DNA of 64,000 nt from Streptomyces zingiberis (GTDB lineage Bacteria > Actinomycetota > Actinomycetes > Streptomycetales > Streptomycetaceae), in the NCBI RefSeq assembly GCF_012034935.1, contig NZ_JAATEN010000017.1, positions 82,652 through 146,651 of the forward strand, written 5' to 3'. Positions within the stretch are counted from its first letter, which is position 1. Each line of letters begins with the position of its first letter. A model generated the notes under the pieces. The model was not told where the DNA came from. It did no database searches and worked only from the letters and a program-made list of their open reading frames with translations. Below, one piece after another: positions 52,355 through 60,955 of this stretch. The translations under genes were made by a program, and so were the position numbers.

Positions 52355-52972
52355 ATGCCTGACACCATCGAGCAGCGGCCCTACCACCACGGGAATCTCC
52401 GCGTGGAGTTGCTCAACGCGGCGGAGCGCAGCCTGCGGGCGCACGGGGTCGAGCAGCTCTCCCTGCGGGACCTGGCACGCGACATCGGCGTGAGTCACGC
52501 GGCGCCCCGCCGGCACTTCGCGGATCGCCGCGCGCTGCTCGACGCCCTCGCCGAGTCCGGCTTCGTGCGCCTGGGCGCGAAGCTGCGGGCCGCGGTGGAC
52601 GGGATCGACGACGAGGACGAGCTACCCGCTCGCCTGCACGCGTTCGCGTCGGCGTACATCCGGTTCGCCACCGAGAACGCCGCGCTGACCGGGCTGATGA
52701 ACTCCAGCAAGCACCGCCCGGGGGCGACCGCGGTCGCCGAGGCCTCCGCAGCCGCGTTCGGGCAGATCCGCGACCTGATCGAAGAGGGCCAGGCGCGCGG
52801 CGAGCTGGAGGAGGGCGACCCGGAGGGCATCGGGCTCATCCTCTACGCCACCGTTCTGGGGATCACGTCCATGCTCACCAGCGGCATGATCGAGCCGGAA
52901 CGGCTGGACGGACTCGTGGACGCCGCGGTGACACATTTCCTGCGAGGCGCCCGCCCGGCGGAACCACGCTGA
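52355..52972 (+). CDS. TetR/AcrR-family repressor
   Basis: A 205-residue regulator with an N-terminal helix-turn-helix (about 12-58: NLRVELLNAAERSLRAHGVE, LSLRDLARDIGVSHAAPRRHF) and an all-helical ligand-binding domain of the TetR_C_33/AcrR type. It lies divergent to the SDR operon across a 65-base gap with overlapping promoters and an operator that would shut off itself and the SDR genes. ATG 52355 lies at the expected transcription start, so it may be translated from leaderless RNA. The inducer is unknown. Confidence 0.92.
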   Translation: MPDTIEQRPYHHGNLRVELLNAAERSLRAHGVEQLSLRDLARDIGVSHAAPRRHFADRRALLDALAESGFVRLGAKLRAAVDGIDDEDELPARLHAFASAYIRFATENAALTGLMNSSKHRPGATAVAEASAAAFGQIRDLIEEGQARGELEEGDPEGIGLILYATVLGITSMLTSGMIEPERLDGLVDAAVTHFLRGARPAEPR

Positions 52973-52993
52973 CCGGACCGCGGATCACGCCCT

Positions 52994-53031
52994 GCCCCGG
53001 CCCCCGGCAGCGCATGGCCGGGGGCCGGGGC
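52994..53031. terminator. Bidirectional 15-bp terminator between tetR and the GH42 gene
   Basis: GCCCCGGCCCCCGGC (52994-53008) pairs with GCCGGGGGCCGGGGC (53017-53031). It lies 22 bases past the tetR stop and 12 bases past the GH42 stop on the other strand. Confidence 0.8.
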
Positions 53032-53042
53032 CGGGCCCGCTC

Positions 53043-55055
53043 TCAGCCGCCCGTACCCGATCGCACCACGCGGACCTCGCCGGCCGGCAGGTGCAGGGTT
53101 CCGCCGACGGGTTCGTCCCGGAGCATCTCCCGGCCCCGCGCCGCGACGGCCACGTCCTCGCCGGTGTGGTTGATGTAGAAGGTGAACGTCTCCTCGTCGT
53201 TGCGCCGTACGAGCACCTCGACGCCGTCCGGCAGGCTCGCCGCGGCCGCCGGAGGTGTCAGCGAACGCGCCAGGGCGAGCAGCGCGTCGCGGTCGAGCCC
53301 GGCCGACACATAGACCGCGCGGCCCCCGGACTCCAGGGAGCGGGAGGTGATCGCCGGGTGACCGCCGAGGGGGCCCCCGGCGTACCGGGCGATCACCTCG
53401 GCGTCACGTACCCGGAGGAGCTCGGTCCAGTCCGTTCCGCTCCACCCGTTGTCGAGCGTGAACCTCTCGCCCTCCTGCAACGGCCGGAACTCCTCGCACC
53501 ACACGCCCAGGAGGTCGCGGAAAGCCCCGGGGTAGCCGCCGAGCCGCACCTGGTCGTTCTCGTCCACGATCCCCGAGAGGAAGCCCACCACGACCGTGCC
53601 GCCCGCCTCGGCGAATCCACGCACCCGCGCCGCCGTGCCGTCGTCGGTCAGGAAGAGGCCGGGCACGACCAGCACCTCGTAACCGGTGAGGTCGGACCAG
53701 GGCGGGAGCACGTCGATGGTCTCGTTCAGCCGCCAGAACGCATGGTGCCAGTCGCGGACGATGCGGCCGTAGGAGAGGTGGTTGTTGGGCTTGATCCCCT
53801 TCGTCAGCGCCCACCCGGCCTCGTCGTCGAAGAGGATGCCGACCCGCGCCCGGGGCGCGCGTGACCCCAGGACCGGCGCGAGGCTCCGCAGGTGGCCGCC
53901 GAGCGTGCGGACGTCACGGTGGACCTCGGTGTCCTCCCCGGCGTGCGGGACCATCGCCGAGTGGAACTGCTCCGCGCCGGCCCGGGAGGCGCGCCACTGG
54001 AAGAACAGAACGCCGTCGGCGCCGTGGCCGACATGGCTGAGGCTGTTGCGGATCATCTCCCCCGGTGTCTTGGCGCGGTTCCGTGGCTGCCAGTTGACGG
54101 CGCTGGTCGAGTGCTCCATGAGCAGCCACGGACGGCGCTCCGTCGTCATCGCGCGCATCCGGTCCCCGGAGAGGGCGACGTCCTGCTCCGGGACGGGGTC
54201 GGTGGAACGGGTGTAGTGGTCGTTCGCGACGATGTCCATGTGCCGGGCCCACCGGGGGTAGTCCACCACGTCCGGTTCGGCGCCGACCATGAAGTTCGTC
54301 GTGACGGGGAGGCCGGGTGTGACGCTCTTGAGCACCTCGCGCTCGGCGAGGTAGTGCGCCAGGAGTTCGTCCGAGGAGAACCGGTCGAAGTCGAGGACGA
54401 GGGACGGGTTCTTCGCGCCGTCACCGCGCGGCGGGAGGATGTGGCCGAAGTCGCGGTAGGTGTGCCCCCAGAACGCCGTGCCCCAGGCCTCGTTCAGCGT
54501 GTCGACGGTGCCGTACCTGCGGCGCAGCCAGGCGCGGAACGCCGCCGCCGAGGTGTCGCAGTAGCAGCGGCCGTTGCCTCCTCCCAGCTCGTTGCTGACG
54601 TGCCACATCACGACGTGCTCGCGGTGGCCGTAGCGGTCCGCGAGGGCGCGGACGATCCGGAGCGCGTGGTCGCGGAAGACCGGACTGCTGGGACACCAGC
54701 CGAGCCGGGCCCCCGGCCAGTGCTGCCGCATGTCGCGTTCCACCGGAAGGATCTCCGGATGGGCGGCCAGCAGCCAGGCCGGGGGCGCGGCCGTCGGCGT
54801 GGCGAGGTCGATGGCGATGCCGTGCTCCTCCAGGAGACCGACGATCTCGTCCATCCACCCCCAGTCGAACTCTCCGTCGGCCACCTCGACCAGGCCCCAG
54901 GAGAAGACGCCGAGCGAGACGAGGTTCACGCCGGCCTGCCGCATGAGGCGGACGTCTTCCTCCCAGACTTCCGTGTCCCACTGTTCCGGGTTGTAGTCGG
55001 CTCCGTAGCTCAGCCCGCGCGTGGGCCAGGCGTTGTCTCCATGAGACCAGGTCAT
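53043..55055 (-). CDS. GH42 beta-galactosidase
   Basis: A 670-residue cytoplasmic glycoside hydrolase family 42 enzyme cleaving beta-galactosides. The catalytic barrel has the acid/base Glu156 in MWHVSNELGGG and nucleophile Glu314 in LLMEHSTSAVNW. Early YGADYNPEQWDTEVWEEDV is the family signature. Three of the four zinc-site Cys seen in Thermus-type enzymes remain (Cys121, Cys164, Cys166); the fourth is Ser169, so metal binding may be lost. A beta-galactosidase trimerisation domain follows (about 390-600), then a small C-terminal beta domain. The start overlaps the upstream permease stop (ATGA). There is no signal peptide, so imported sugar is its substrate. Confidence 0.93.
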   Translation of the reverse strand: MTWSHGDNAWPTRGLSYGADYNPEQWDTEVWEEDVRLMRQAGVNLVSLGVFSWGLVEVADGEFDWGWMDEIVGLLEEHGIAIDLATPTAAPPAWLLAAHPEILPVERDMRQHWPGARLGWCPSSPVFRDHALRIVRALADRYGHREHVVMWHVSNELGGGNGRCYCDTSAAAFRAWLRRRYGTVDTLNEAWGTAFWGHTYRDFGHILPPRGDGAKNPSLVLDFDRFSSDELLAHYLAEREVLKSVTPGLPVTTNFMVGAEPDVVDYPRWARHMDIVANDHYTRSTDPVPEQDVALSGDRMRAMTTERRPWLLMEHSTSAVNWQPRNRAKTPGEMIRNSLSHVGHGADGVLFFQWRASRAGAEQFHSAMVPHAGEDTEVHRDVRTLGGHLRSLAPVLGSRAPRARVGILFDDEAGWALTKGIKPNNHLSYGRIVRDWHHAFWRLNETIDVLPPWSDLTGYEVLVVPGLFLTDDGTAARVRGFAEAGGTVVVGFLSGIVDENDQVRLGGYPGAFRDLLGVWCEEFRPLQEGERFTLDNGWSGTDWTELLRVRDAEVIARYAGGPLGGHPAITSRSLESGGRAVYVSAGLDRDALLALARSLTPPAAAASLPDGVEVLVRRNDEETFTFYINHTGEDVAVAARGREMLRDEPVGGTLHLPAGEVRVVRSGTGG

Positions 55056-55906
55056 CCCTTGACTCCTCCGGCGATGAGGTCGAGGCGCCAGAACCGTTGC
55101 AGGAACAGCACCAGGGCGGTGAGGGGAACGATCGCGAGTGCCGCGCCGACGATGGCCAGCGAGTAGAGGGACGGGGCGCCCGAACCGCGTTCGAGCAGGG
55201 AGTTCAGCCCCACGGTGAGGGGGAAGGTGCGGGTGTCGGAGAGCATGATGTACGGCAGCAGGAAGTTGTTCCAGATGCCCACGAACTGCAGCAGGAACAC
55301 CGTCACCATCCCCGGCACCATGAGGGGGAGCACGACGGCGCGGAAGATCCGCCACTCGCCGGCGCCGTCGATCCGTGCCGCTTCGAGCATCTCCGCGGGG
55401 ATGGTGGCCGCCGCGTACACCCGGCACAGATAGATCCCGAACGGGCTGACGATGCTCGGGAGGAGGACCGACCACTGCGTGCCGGCCAGTTGCAGGTCGG
55501 ACAGGAGCAGGTACTGCGGGACCGCGAGCGTGATCCCGGGGATGAGCAGCCCGGCGATGATGGTGGCGAAGAAGATCCGGCCGCCCCGGAAGTCGAACTT
55601 CGCCAGCGCGTATCCGGCGGAGGCCGAGACGAGGGTGGACAGCGCCCCGCCGACCCCCGCGTACAGCAGGGAATTCAGCGCCCACAGGCCGTAGGCACCG
55701 TCGTCGTGGGAGAAGAGCCGGGCGAGATTGTCGAGCAGGCCCGTTCCGGGGGCGAAGGTGAAGGAGTTGAACAGTTCGCCCGGAGCCTTGCTGGCGGCGA
55801 CGAAGACCCAGGCCACCGGGGTGAGGCAGTAGGCCGCTCCGGCCAGCAGGACCAGCGTCGGGAAGATCTTGGTCCGTTCGCGCCGTTCTCCGGCGATCCC
55901 GCTCAT
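55052..55906 (-). CDS. Sugar ABC transporter permease, MalG type
   Basis: A 284-residue inner membrane protein with six helices, the second permease of a binding-protein-dependent sugar importer. The EAA loop that docks to the ATPase is in EAARIDGAGEWRIFRAVVLP. The early CLTPVAWVFVAASK and FPLTVGLNSL segments are typical of carbohydrate transport CUT1 systems. It overlaps both neighbours by four bases, so translation of the operon is coupled. No ATPase gene is present in this operon; a shared MsiK-like ATPase is usual in Streptomyces. Confidence 0.94.
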   Translation of the reverse strand: MSGIAGERRERTKIFPTLVLLAGAAYCLTPVAWVFVAASKAPGELFNSFTFAPGTGLLDNLARLFSHDDGAYGLWALNSLLYAGVGGALSTLVSASAGYALAKFDFRGGRIFFATIIAGLLIPGITLAVPQYLLLSDLQLAGTQWSVLLPSIVSPFGIYLCRVYAAATIPAEMLEAARIDGAGEWRIFRAVVLPLMVPGMVTVFLLQFVGIWNNFLLPYIMLSDTRTFPLTVGLNSLLERGSGAPSLYSLAIVGAALAIVPLTALVLFLQRFWRLDLIAGGVKG

Positions 55907-56868
55907 CGCAGCCTCCGCTTCATGGCGATCCGCACCGTCGCGAGCACCGCCGTGGACACCAGCGCGGTGCCGACGGCGAGAACGATGGATGCCGCCGCCG
56001 CGTCATGGAGGTTGTCCAGGACGAAGGCGTCCTGGTAGATCGCCATGAGCGGGGCCCAGGTGGTGGAGATGGTGTTCGTCAGCGGCTTGAGCATCAGCGG
56101 CTCGCCGTAGAGCTGGAGGGCGCCCAGCAGCCCGAAGATCGAGGTGAGGATCAGCGCCGGACCGACCATCGGCACCTTGATCCGGAGCGCGATCTGGACC
56201 TCGCCCGCCCCGTCCAGGCGGGCCGCCTCGATCAGCTGAGGGGGTATGCCCCGCAACGCCGTGTAGATGATGAGCATGTTGAATCCGGTTCCGCCCCAGA
56301 TGGAGATGTTGGCGAGCGAGGGGTAGATCCCGCCCGGTTCGAGGAAGGGGATGTCCCCCCAGCCGAGGGACCTGGTGACGTGGGAGAACGGGCTGGTGCC
56401 CGCCAGATACATGAACCCCCACATCAGCGCCGCCACCACGCCCGGCACCGCGTAGGGGAGGAAGATCGCTGTGCGCCCGAAGCGCCGCAGCTTCACCCCG
56501 GGGGTGTCCAGCAGCAGGGCGAACAGCAGCGCGAGCCCGAGGGTGAACGGCACCGCGATGATCCCGTAGAGCGCCAGCCGTCCGAGCCCGCCGATCAGCC
56601 GTGGGTCGTCGAGGACCCCGGCGTAGTTGTCGAACCAGACGAACACGGTGGACCGGGTGCCGAGGGGGCCGCCGCCGACCCGCCGCTGGGCGAAGAAACT
56701 GGTCACCAGCGCGTACCCGATGGGGATCACCGTGAAGAGCAGGTACAGCAGCATCGCGGGCGCGCTGAACAGGTACGGCGCGAGGGCACGGCGGCGACGG
56801 CGGCGCGGCGACGGAACACCCTCCGTCGCCGGCGGGGTGGCCGGTTCGGCCGCGACGGGGTTGGGCAT
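55903..56868 (-). CDS. Sugar ABC transporter permease, MalF type
   Basis: A 321-residue CUT1 permease. A Pro/Arg-rich N-terminus (SPRRRRRRALAPYLF) precedes the first helix, and six transmembrane helices follow. The EAA loop is EAARLDGAGEVQIALRIKVP. ATG 56868 has GAGGG upstream with suitable spacing. It follows the binding protein gene after 175 bases with an intervening hairpin and overlaps the MalG-type gene. Confidence 0.94.
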   Translation of the reverse strand: MPNPVAAEPATPPATEGVPSPRRRRRRALAPYLFSAPAMLLYLLFTVIPIGYALVTSFFAQRRVGGGPLGTRSTVFVWFDNYAGVLDDPRLIGGLGRLALYGIIAVPFTLGLALLFALLLDTPGVKLRRFGRTAIFLPYAVPGVVAALMWGFMYLAGTSPFSHVTRSLGWGDIPFLEPGGIYPSLANISIWGGTGFNMLIIYTALRGIPPQLIEAARLDGAGEVQIALRIKVPMVGPALILTSIFGLLGALQLYGEPLMLKPLTNTISTTWAPLMAIYQDAFVLDNLHDAAAASIVLAVGTALVSTAVLATVRIAMKRRLR

Positions 56869-56972
56869 GCGGATTCCCTCTCTGGCACTTCGCGCTTCTC
56901 TTCGATCCAGGCCCCTCGGGCCTGTCCGGCGGATCACACCGGAGGGCACCGGACCACACCGGCGGCGCCCGG

Positions 56973-56997
56973 CGGCCCCGGCGCGGCGCCGGGGCCG
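56973..56997 (-). terminator. Intercistronic hairpin between binding-protein and permease genes
   Basis: CGGCCCCGGCGC (56973-56984) pairs with GCGCCGGGGCCG (56986-56997). Hairpins at this position in ABC operons usually allow partial read-through or protect the upstream mRNA, so more binding protein than permease is made. Confidence 0.55.
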
Positions 56998-57043
56998 GTG
57001 GGGAGCCGGCCCCACGCCTCCGGTGGACTCCGCCGGGGAGGGC

Positions 57044-58351
57044 TCAGCCCTCGTCGACCTCGAACTCCTGCTTCTTCAGATCCGCCACGACGGCCTTCTC
57101 CGTAACGGTCAGGACATCGGCCCAGGAGGTGCCGTTCCGGATGGCGTCGTTCAACGCGTCCGTGAAGGCCGAGGCGGCCACATCGGTGTTGGGGCCCCAG
57201 GTCACCGGGCGGGTGTCCCGGGCTATCCCGGCGACGGTCTCGTAGTAGTCGGACTGCTGCGGCATCAGGGCCGGCGGCTTCTGCGCGATGGCCGCCTTCT
57301 GCCCGGAGAGGGCGGCGGGGTAGGCGTTCTGCACGTTGAGGATCATCTTCGCGCCCTTGTCGGAGGCGTTGAGCCACTTCGCGAACTCGGCGGCCTCCTC
57401 GGGGTGCTCGGACCCCGCGGTGACGGCGACCGACGACCCCCCTTGGAAGGACACGGTGGGGTCGTCCTCGTCCCACCGGGGCAGGGGCGCGAGAGCCCAC
57501 TTGCCGGCGGTCTTCGGTGCCACGCCGTGGACGACGCCGGGCGCCCACACGGCGGACGGCCAGGACAGCATCGTGCCGTCGTTCAGCTTCTGGTTGTACG
57601 TGGGCGTCAGGATCGGGTCGGTCGCGACGAGCCCGTCCTCGTACATCCCCTGGAAGAACTCCATCACCTTGCGGGAGTTCTCGCCGTCGATGCCGACGGT
57701 CCACCGGTCCCCGTCGATCGACCACCAGTCGTCGCCCGCCTGCGCCGCCACGGCGGCGAACCAGTCCCAGTTGTCGGTGCTCAGCGAGGCCATCGTGAGA
57801 TCCGGATCCCGCTTCTTGATCGCGGCGGCCGCCTCACGGTAGTCGTCCCAGGTCAGGGGGGCCTCGACACCGTACTTGTCGAAGACGTCCTTCCGGTAGA
57901 GCAGCGCCATGGGGCCAACGTCCTGCGGCAGTGCGTAGGTCCGGCCGTTGAAGGTCGTCTGCGCCCACGAGCCGGGCGCGTACTCCTTCTTCACCTCGGC
58001 GACCCGGTCGGTGATGTCCGCCACCGCGCCGGCGACGATCATGCGGGGCAGTGACGGGTTCTCCACGAGGGCAAGATCGGGCGCGTTCCCGGCGCGGTGC
58101 GCGGCCAGCAGCTTGGCGGAGGACTGGTCGCCGCCGCCGGCGTCGGTGTGGACCACCTTGATGTCCGGGTGGGTCCGGTTGAACTCCTTGACCTCCTCGG
58201 CGCTCCCGGGCGCCCACGCCCAGTAACGGAGCGTGACCTTTCCTCCGTCCTGCGCCGTGGGGCCACCGGCCGAACAGGCGGGGACGAGAAGCGTCGTGAC
58301 GGCGGTGACGACCGCCGCGGCCAGGAGTTTGCGGGATTTTCCGGTGCGCAT
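57044..58351 (-). CDS. Extracellular sugar-binding lipoprotein of ABC importer
   Basis: A 435-residue CUT1 substrate-binding lipoprotein. The signal peptide ends in lipobox LVPAC, with Cys26 lipidated. The mature part has the two-lobed SBP family 1 pattern: KVTLRYWAWAPGSAEEVKEF, DLALVENPSLPRM, PQDVGPMALLYRKDVFDKYG, GGSSVAVTAGSEHPEEAAEF. As first gene of the operon it is the most highly expressed. Its exact ligand, likely a galactoside given the GH42 partner, is not determined by the sequence. Confidence 0.94.
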   Translation of the reverse strand: MRTGKSRKLLAAAVVTAVTTLLVPACSAGGPTAQDGGKVTLRYWAWAPGSAEEVKEFNRTHPDIKVVHTDAGGGDQSSAKLLAAHRAGNAPDLALVENPSLPRMIVAGAVADITDRVAEVKKEYAPGSWAQTTFNGRTYALPQDVGPMALLYRKDVFDKYGVEAPLTWDDYREAAAAIKKRDPDLTMASLSTDNWDWFAAVAAQAGDDWWSIDGDRWTVGIDGENSRKVMEFFQGMYEDGLVATDPILTPTYNQKLNDGTMLSWPSAVWAPGVVHGVAPKTAGKWALAPLPRWDEDDPTVSFQGGSSVAVTAGSEHPEEAAEFAKWLNASDKGAKMILNVQNAYPAALSGQKAAIAQKPPALMPQQSDYYETVAGIARDTRPVTWGPNTDVAASAFTDALNDAIRNGTSWADVLTVTEKAVVADLKKQEFEVDEG

Positions 58352-58443
58352 GAAGGTCCTTCGACTCGGAGTGGGCTCGCTCTGCCGGCCGGCACGTCAC
58401 GCCCCTGCTTGCGGGGGGTGACGAGCATCACCTTGGCCAGGAA

Positions 58444-58468
58444 AGTTTGTCAATATGGGTGACAAACT
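58444..58468. promoter_or_regulatory. Perfect inverted-repeat operator of the sugar operon
   Basis: AGTTTGTCA-ATATGGG-TGACAAACT: two perfect 9-base arms, centred about 105 bases before the binding-protein start. The minus-strand TTGACA (58454-58449) within it is a good -35, so repressor binding would block the operon. The ROK regulator encoded next door is the natural candidate. Confidence 0.75.
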
Positions 58469-58913
58469 AAGTCGTCCCTTGGCTTTCGGGGACGCGGAGG
58501 GCGAGCGCCCGCCCCGGGTCCGGCCGGGCGCCGGGCCTCACCGTGCCGAGCGGGTGCGACGGCGGCTCCGCCCGGGCCGGTCGAGGCGGCGCCCGGTGGG
58601 GGCGTCGGGCCGGACGGAAGAGGAGCGTGCCCCGCGGAACTCCCGGACCCGCCCGAGGACTTGCGGCACCGGACAGCCGCAGGCCGGTGGAGGCCGGCAG
58701 GGGCGTGGGGCGCGACGACGCCCCGTCGAGGACGCGCCGGAGAGGCCCCCGGGCGAACACGGCGGAACGGCCCCTCGGGCGGGCAGAGCGGGGGGAGATC
58801 CGCGCCGTTCCCCGCCGGCGGCCGCCGTCACGAACCGCCGTGACGGGCGGGCCCGCGCCGGACCCGTGTGGCCCCGAGGCGGCACCGCGGGAGAGGGAGC
58901 GGCTACCGCGCTC
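58469..58913. other. Gene-free interval between ROK gene and sugar operon
   Basis: About 440 bases with no convincing gene and no clear terminator for the ROK gene. It is very GC-rich and contains only shadow frames. Confidence 0.5.
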
Positions 58914-60077
58914 TCACAGCTCGGATGCGGTGAGACGCCGGTAGAGGGCGAGTCCGGCCGCCGCGCGCGCCCATTCGAACGTGTCGAAGACCGTGACCTC
59001 GATGAGGGGCGGCTCCTCGGCGGTGTGCACCGAACGTACCCCCTCCTCGAAATCCTCCGGGTACGCGTCGAGAAGCGACGGACTGCCGCCCGTCAGGATC
59101 ACCTTGTCGGGGTCGAGCAGGTTCAGGATGTGCCCGGCCGCCACCCCCATCCCCCGCGCGGCGCGTACCAGACGTGCGCGCGCCCTTCGGTCCCCCGCCT
59201 CGGCACGGTCGAAGACCTCGGCGGGCGTCCGCGCGCCGGGAACGTCCCCCACCACCGCCTCCCAGGAACTCTCGCCCCACAGGCAACCACGGTGACCACG
59301 AGGACAGGACGTGCCGTCGGACGCGACCCGGACGTGGGCGAACCGGCCCGCCCTGCGGTGGGCCCCGACGATGATCTTGCGATCGGCCACCAGCCCGAAC
59401 CCGATCTCCCGGCCGTGCGAGATGAGGGCCAGGCTGTCCTGCCCCTCGGCCAGGCGGGGCCACTGTTCGAACGCGGTGAGCGCCACGACGTCGTCCTCGG
59501 CCCACACCGGAACACCGAACTCCCGCTGCCACGCGGAGCGGGCCGCGTCGGGGGCGACGGCGTAGAGGCCGACCCCCTCAGGGGCGCCGTCGATCCGCTC
59601 CGTGGAGCCGCACACGGCGAGCGCCGCCACCCGCAGACCGCTCGTCCCGGCCTCCGCCAGCCAGGCGCGGCAGCATGAGCCCACCACCGACGCGTCGAGG
59701 TCCCCGATCCGCCGGCGCCGCTCCCAGACCACCTCATTGGCCAGGTCGATCCCCACCGCGACGAGTTCGCCCGCACGGATGTGCACGCCGAGGAAGTGGA
59801 AGAGATCGGTCCTGGCCACCAGCACGTCGGCGGGCCGGCCCGTACTGGACCGCTGTTGCCTGCCCCCTTCGGCCACGAGGCCCGCGGCCTGGAGATCGCG
59901 GCCGATCGCGGTCATCCGGGTGCGCGACAGCCCGAGCTTCGCCGCCACCTCGCTCTTGGAGAGACCCCGGTTCCACAGGATGCGGTTGTAGGCCGCCTGC
60001 GTGGTCGGGTGCAGCCGTGGCCACCCCTCGCCGGCGGGGTCGGGAGGCGCGTGGTCATCGGGTATGGGCTGTGTCAC
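58914..60077 (-). CDS. ROK-family transcriptional regulator
   Basis: A 387-residue regulator: an N-terminal MarR-like winged helix (AAYNRILWNRGLSKSEVAAK, GLSRTRMTAIGRDLQAAGLV) joined to a sugar-kinase-like ROK domain (HFLGVHIRAGELVAVGIDLA, the LALISHGREIGFGLV and AGRFAHVRVASDGTSC blocks). The ROK zinc motif is partly kept as CPRGHRGCLWGE; the second Cys of CxCGxxGC is Arg, which suggests it is a DNA-binding sensor rather than an active kinase. GTG 60077 is a compromise; TTG 60089 is possible. Location and operator make it the likely repressor of the GH42/ABC operon, relieved by sugar. Confidence 0.9.
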   Translation of the reverse strand: MTQPIPDDHAPPDPAGEGWPRLHPTTQAAYNRILWNRGLSKSEVAAKLGLSRTRMTAIGRDLQAAGLVAEGGRQQRSSTGRPADVLVARTDLFHFLGVHIRAGELVAVGIDLANEVVWERRRRIGDLDASVVGSCCRAWLAEAGTSGLRVAALAVCGSTERIDGAPEGVGLYAVAPDAARSAWQREFGVPVWAEDDVVALTAFEQWPRLAEGQDSLALISHGREIGFGLVADRKIIVGAHRRAGRFAHVRVASDGTSCPRGHRGCLWGESSWEAVVGDVPGARTPAEVFDRAEAGDRRARARLVRAARGMGVAAGHILNLLDPDKVILTGGSPSLLDAYPEDFEEGVRSVHTAEEPPLIEVTVFDTFEWARAAAGLALYRRLTASEL

Positions 60078-60356
60078 GGGCCCATCCAACAGGAGTTCCC
60101 GTGCCCGCGCGCCGGTGCGGACGTTCCGCGGTGCTCACCTCCGGGGCCGTGCGATGGCCGGCACCGGCCGGCGCGCCCGTCCGGAGCACCGGTTCGCCGT
60201 GGGACGCCCCGCACCGCGCCCTCACCTCCGCGACGACGCGCGGCGGAGAGCGCGGGACGCGCCGGCGCGCTCCGGAGGTCACCCCTCGGCCCCGGAACTG
60301 CCTGGAGGGGAAGGAGGAGTTGACCGAGCGGATTGCCATGGCCAAGGATCGCCCGC

Positions 60357-60878
60357 ATGGCCCCGTCGAAGTCCCCGCGCCGTCCCGCCGCCCGCCGGGC
60401 CGGAGAGAGCGCCTTCGGGCTGCTGCTCGCCGGCAAGCAGGTGCTGATGGCCGGGGTGGCGCTGCTGGTGGTGGTCGCCGGCTTCTCCACCGCGTGGGGG
60501 ACCGCGCAGCACGCGATGCTGACCAAGGGCCGGGAGCGCGGCACCGTGACCCTGGAGCGCTGCGAGAACGAGGGGTGCGCCGGCCGGTTCGAGCCGGCCG
60601 CGGCCGGCGCGCCGGAGACGGCGGGCCCGCGCGAGGTCGTGATCCGCGAGACGGCCGGCCGGGAACCCGGCGACCGTCTGCCGGTGGCCCTCAAGCCGGA
60701 CACGGACGAGGCGGTGCGGACGGGGATCGGCGGCGTGCTCCACACCTGGGTGCCGTTCGGCGGCGCGCTGCTGCTCGCGGCGCTGGTGGTGGCGGGCGGG
60801 CTGCGGATGCCGCGGACGGCCTGGGCCCTGGGGGCCACCGGAGCGGCACTGCTCGCGGGCGCGTTCCTGACCCTCTGA
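60357..60878 (+). CDS. Small membrane protein of unknown function
   Basis: A 173-residue integral membrane protein with helices at about 26-45 (VLMAGVALLVVVAGFSTAWG), 120-142 and 148-168 (ALGATGAALLAGAFLTL). Between them is an extracytoplasmic loop with two Cys (ERCENEGCAG), likely a disulfide. ATG 60357 is chosen because AAGGA lies nine bases upstream, though an in-frame TTG at 60333 follows a stronger AAGGAGGAG. I do not recognise the family. It is convergent with ppc. Confidence 0.75.
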   Translation: MAPSKSPRRPAARRAGESAFGLLLAGKQVLMAGVALLVVVAGFSTAWGTAQHAMLTKGRERGTVTLERCENEGCAGRFEPAAAGAPETAGPREVVIRETAGREPGDRLPVALKPDTDEAVRTGIGGVLHTWVPFGGALLLAALVVAGGLRMPRTAWALGATGAALLAGAFLTL

Positions 60879-60901
60879 CGCGGCGGTGGCCTCCGCGGCG
60901 G

Positions 60902-60948
60902 CGCCCGGGGAGGTTCGGAGCCGGACGAGCGCCGAACCTCCCCGGGCG
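60902..60948. terminator. 17-bp bidirectional terminator between the membrane-protein gene and ppc
   Basis: CGCCCGGGGAGGTTCGG (60902-60918) pairs with CCGAACCTCCCCGGGCG (60932-60948); loop of 13 bases. It ends 8 bases from the ppc stop codon and begins 24 bases after the membrane-protein gene. Confidence 0.85.
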
Positions 60949-60955
60949 TGTGGGA

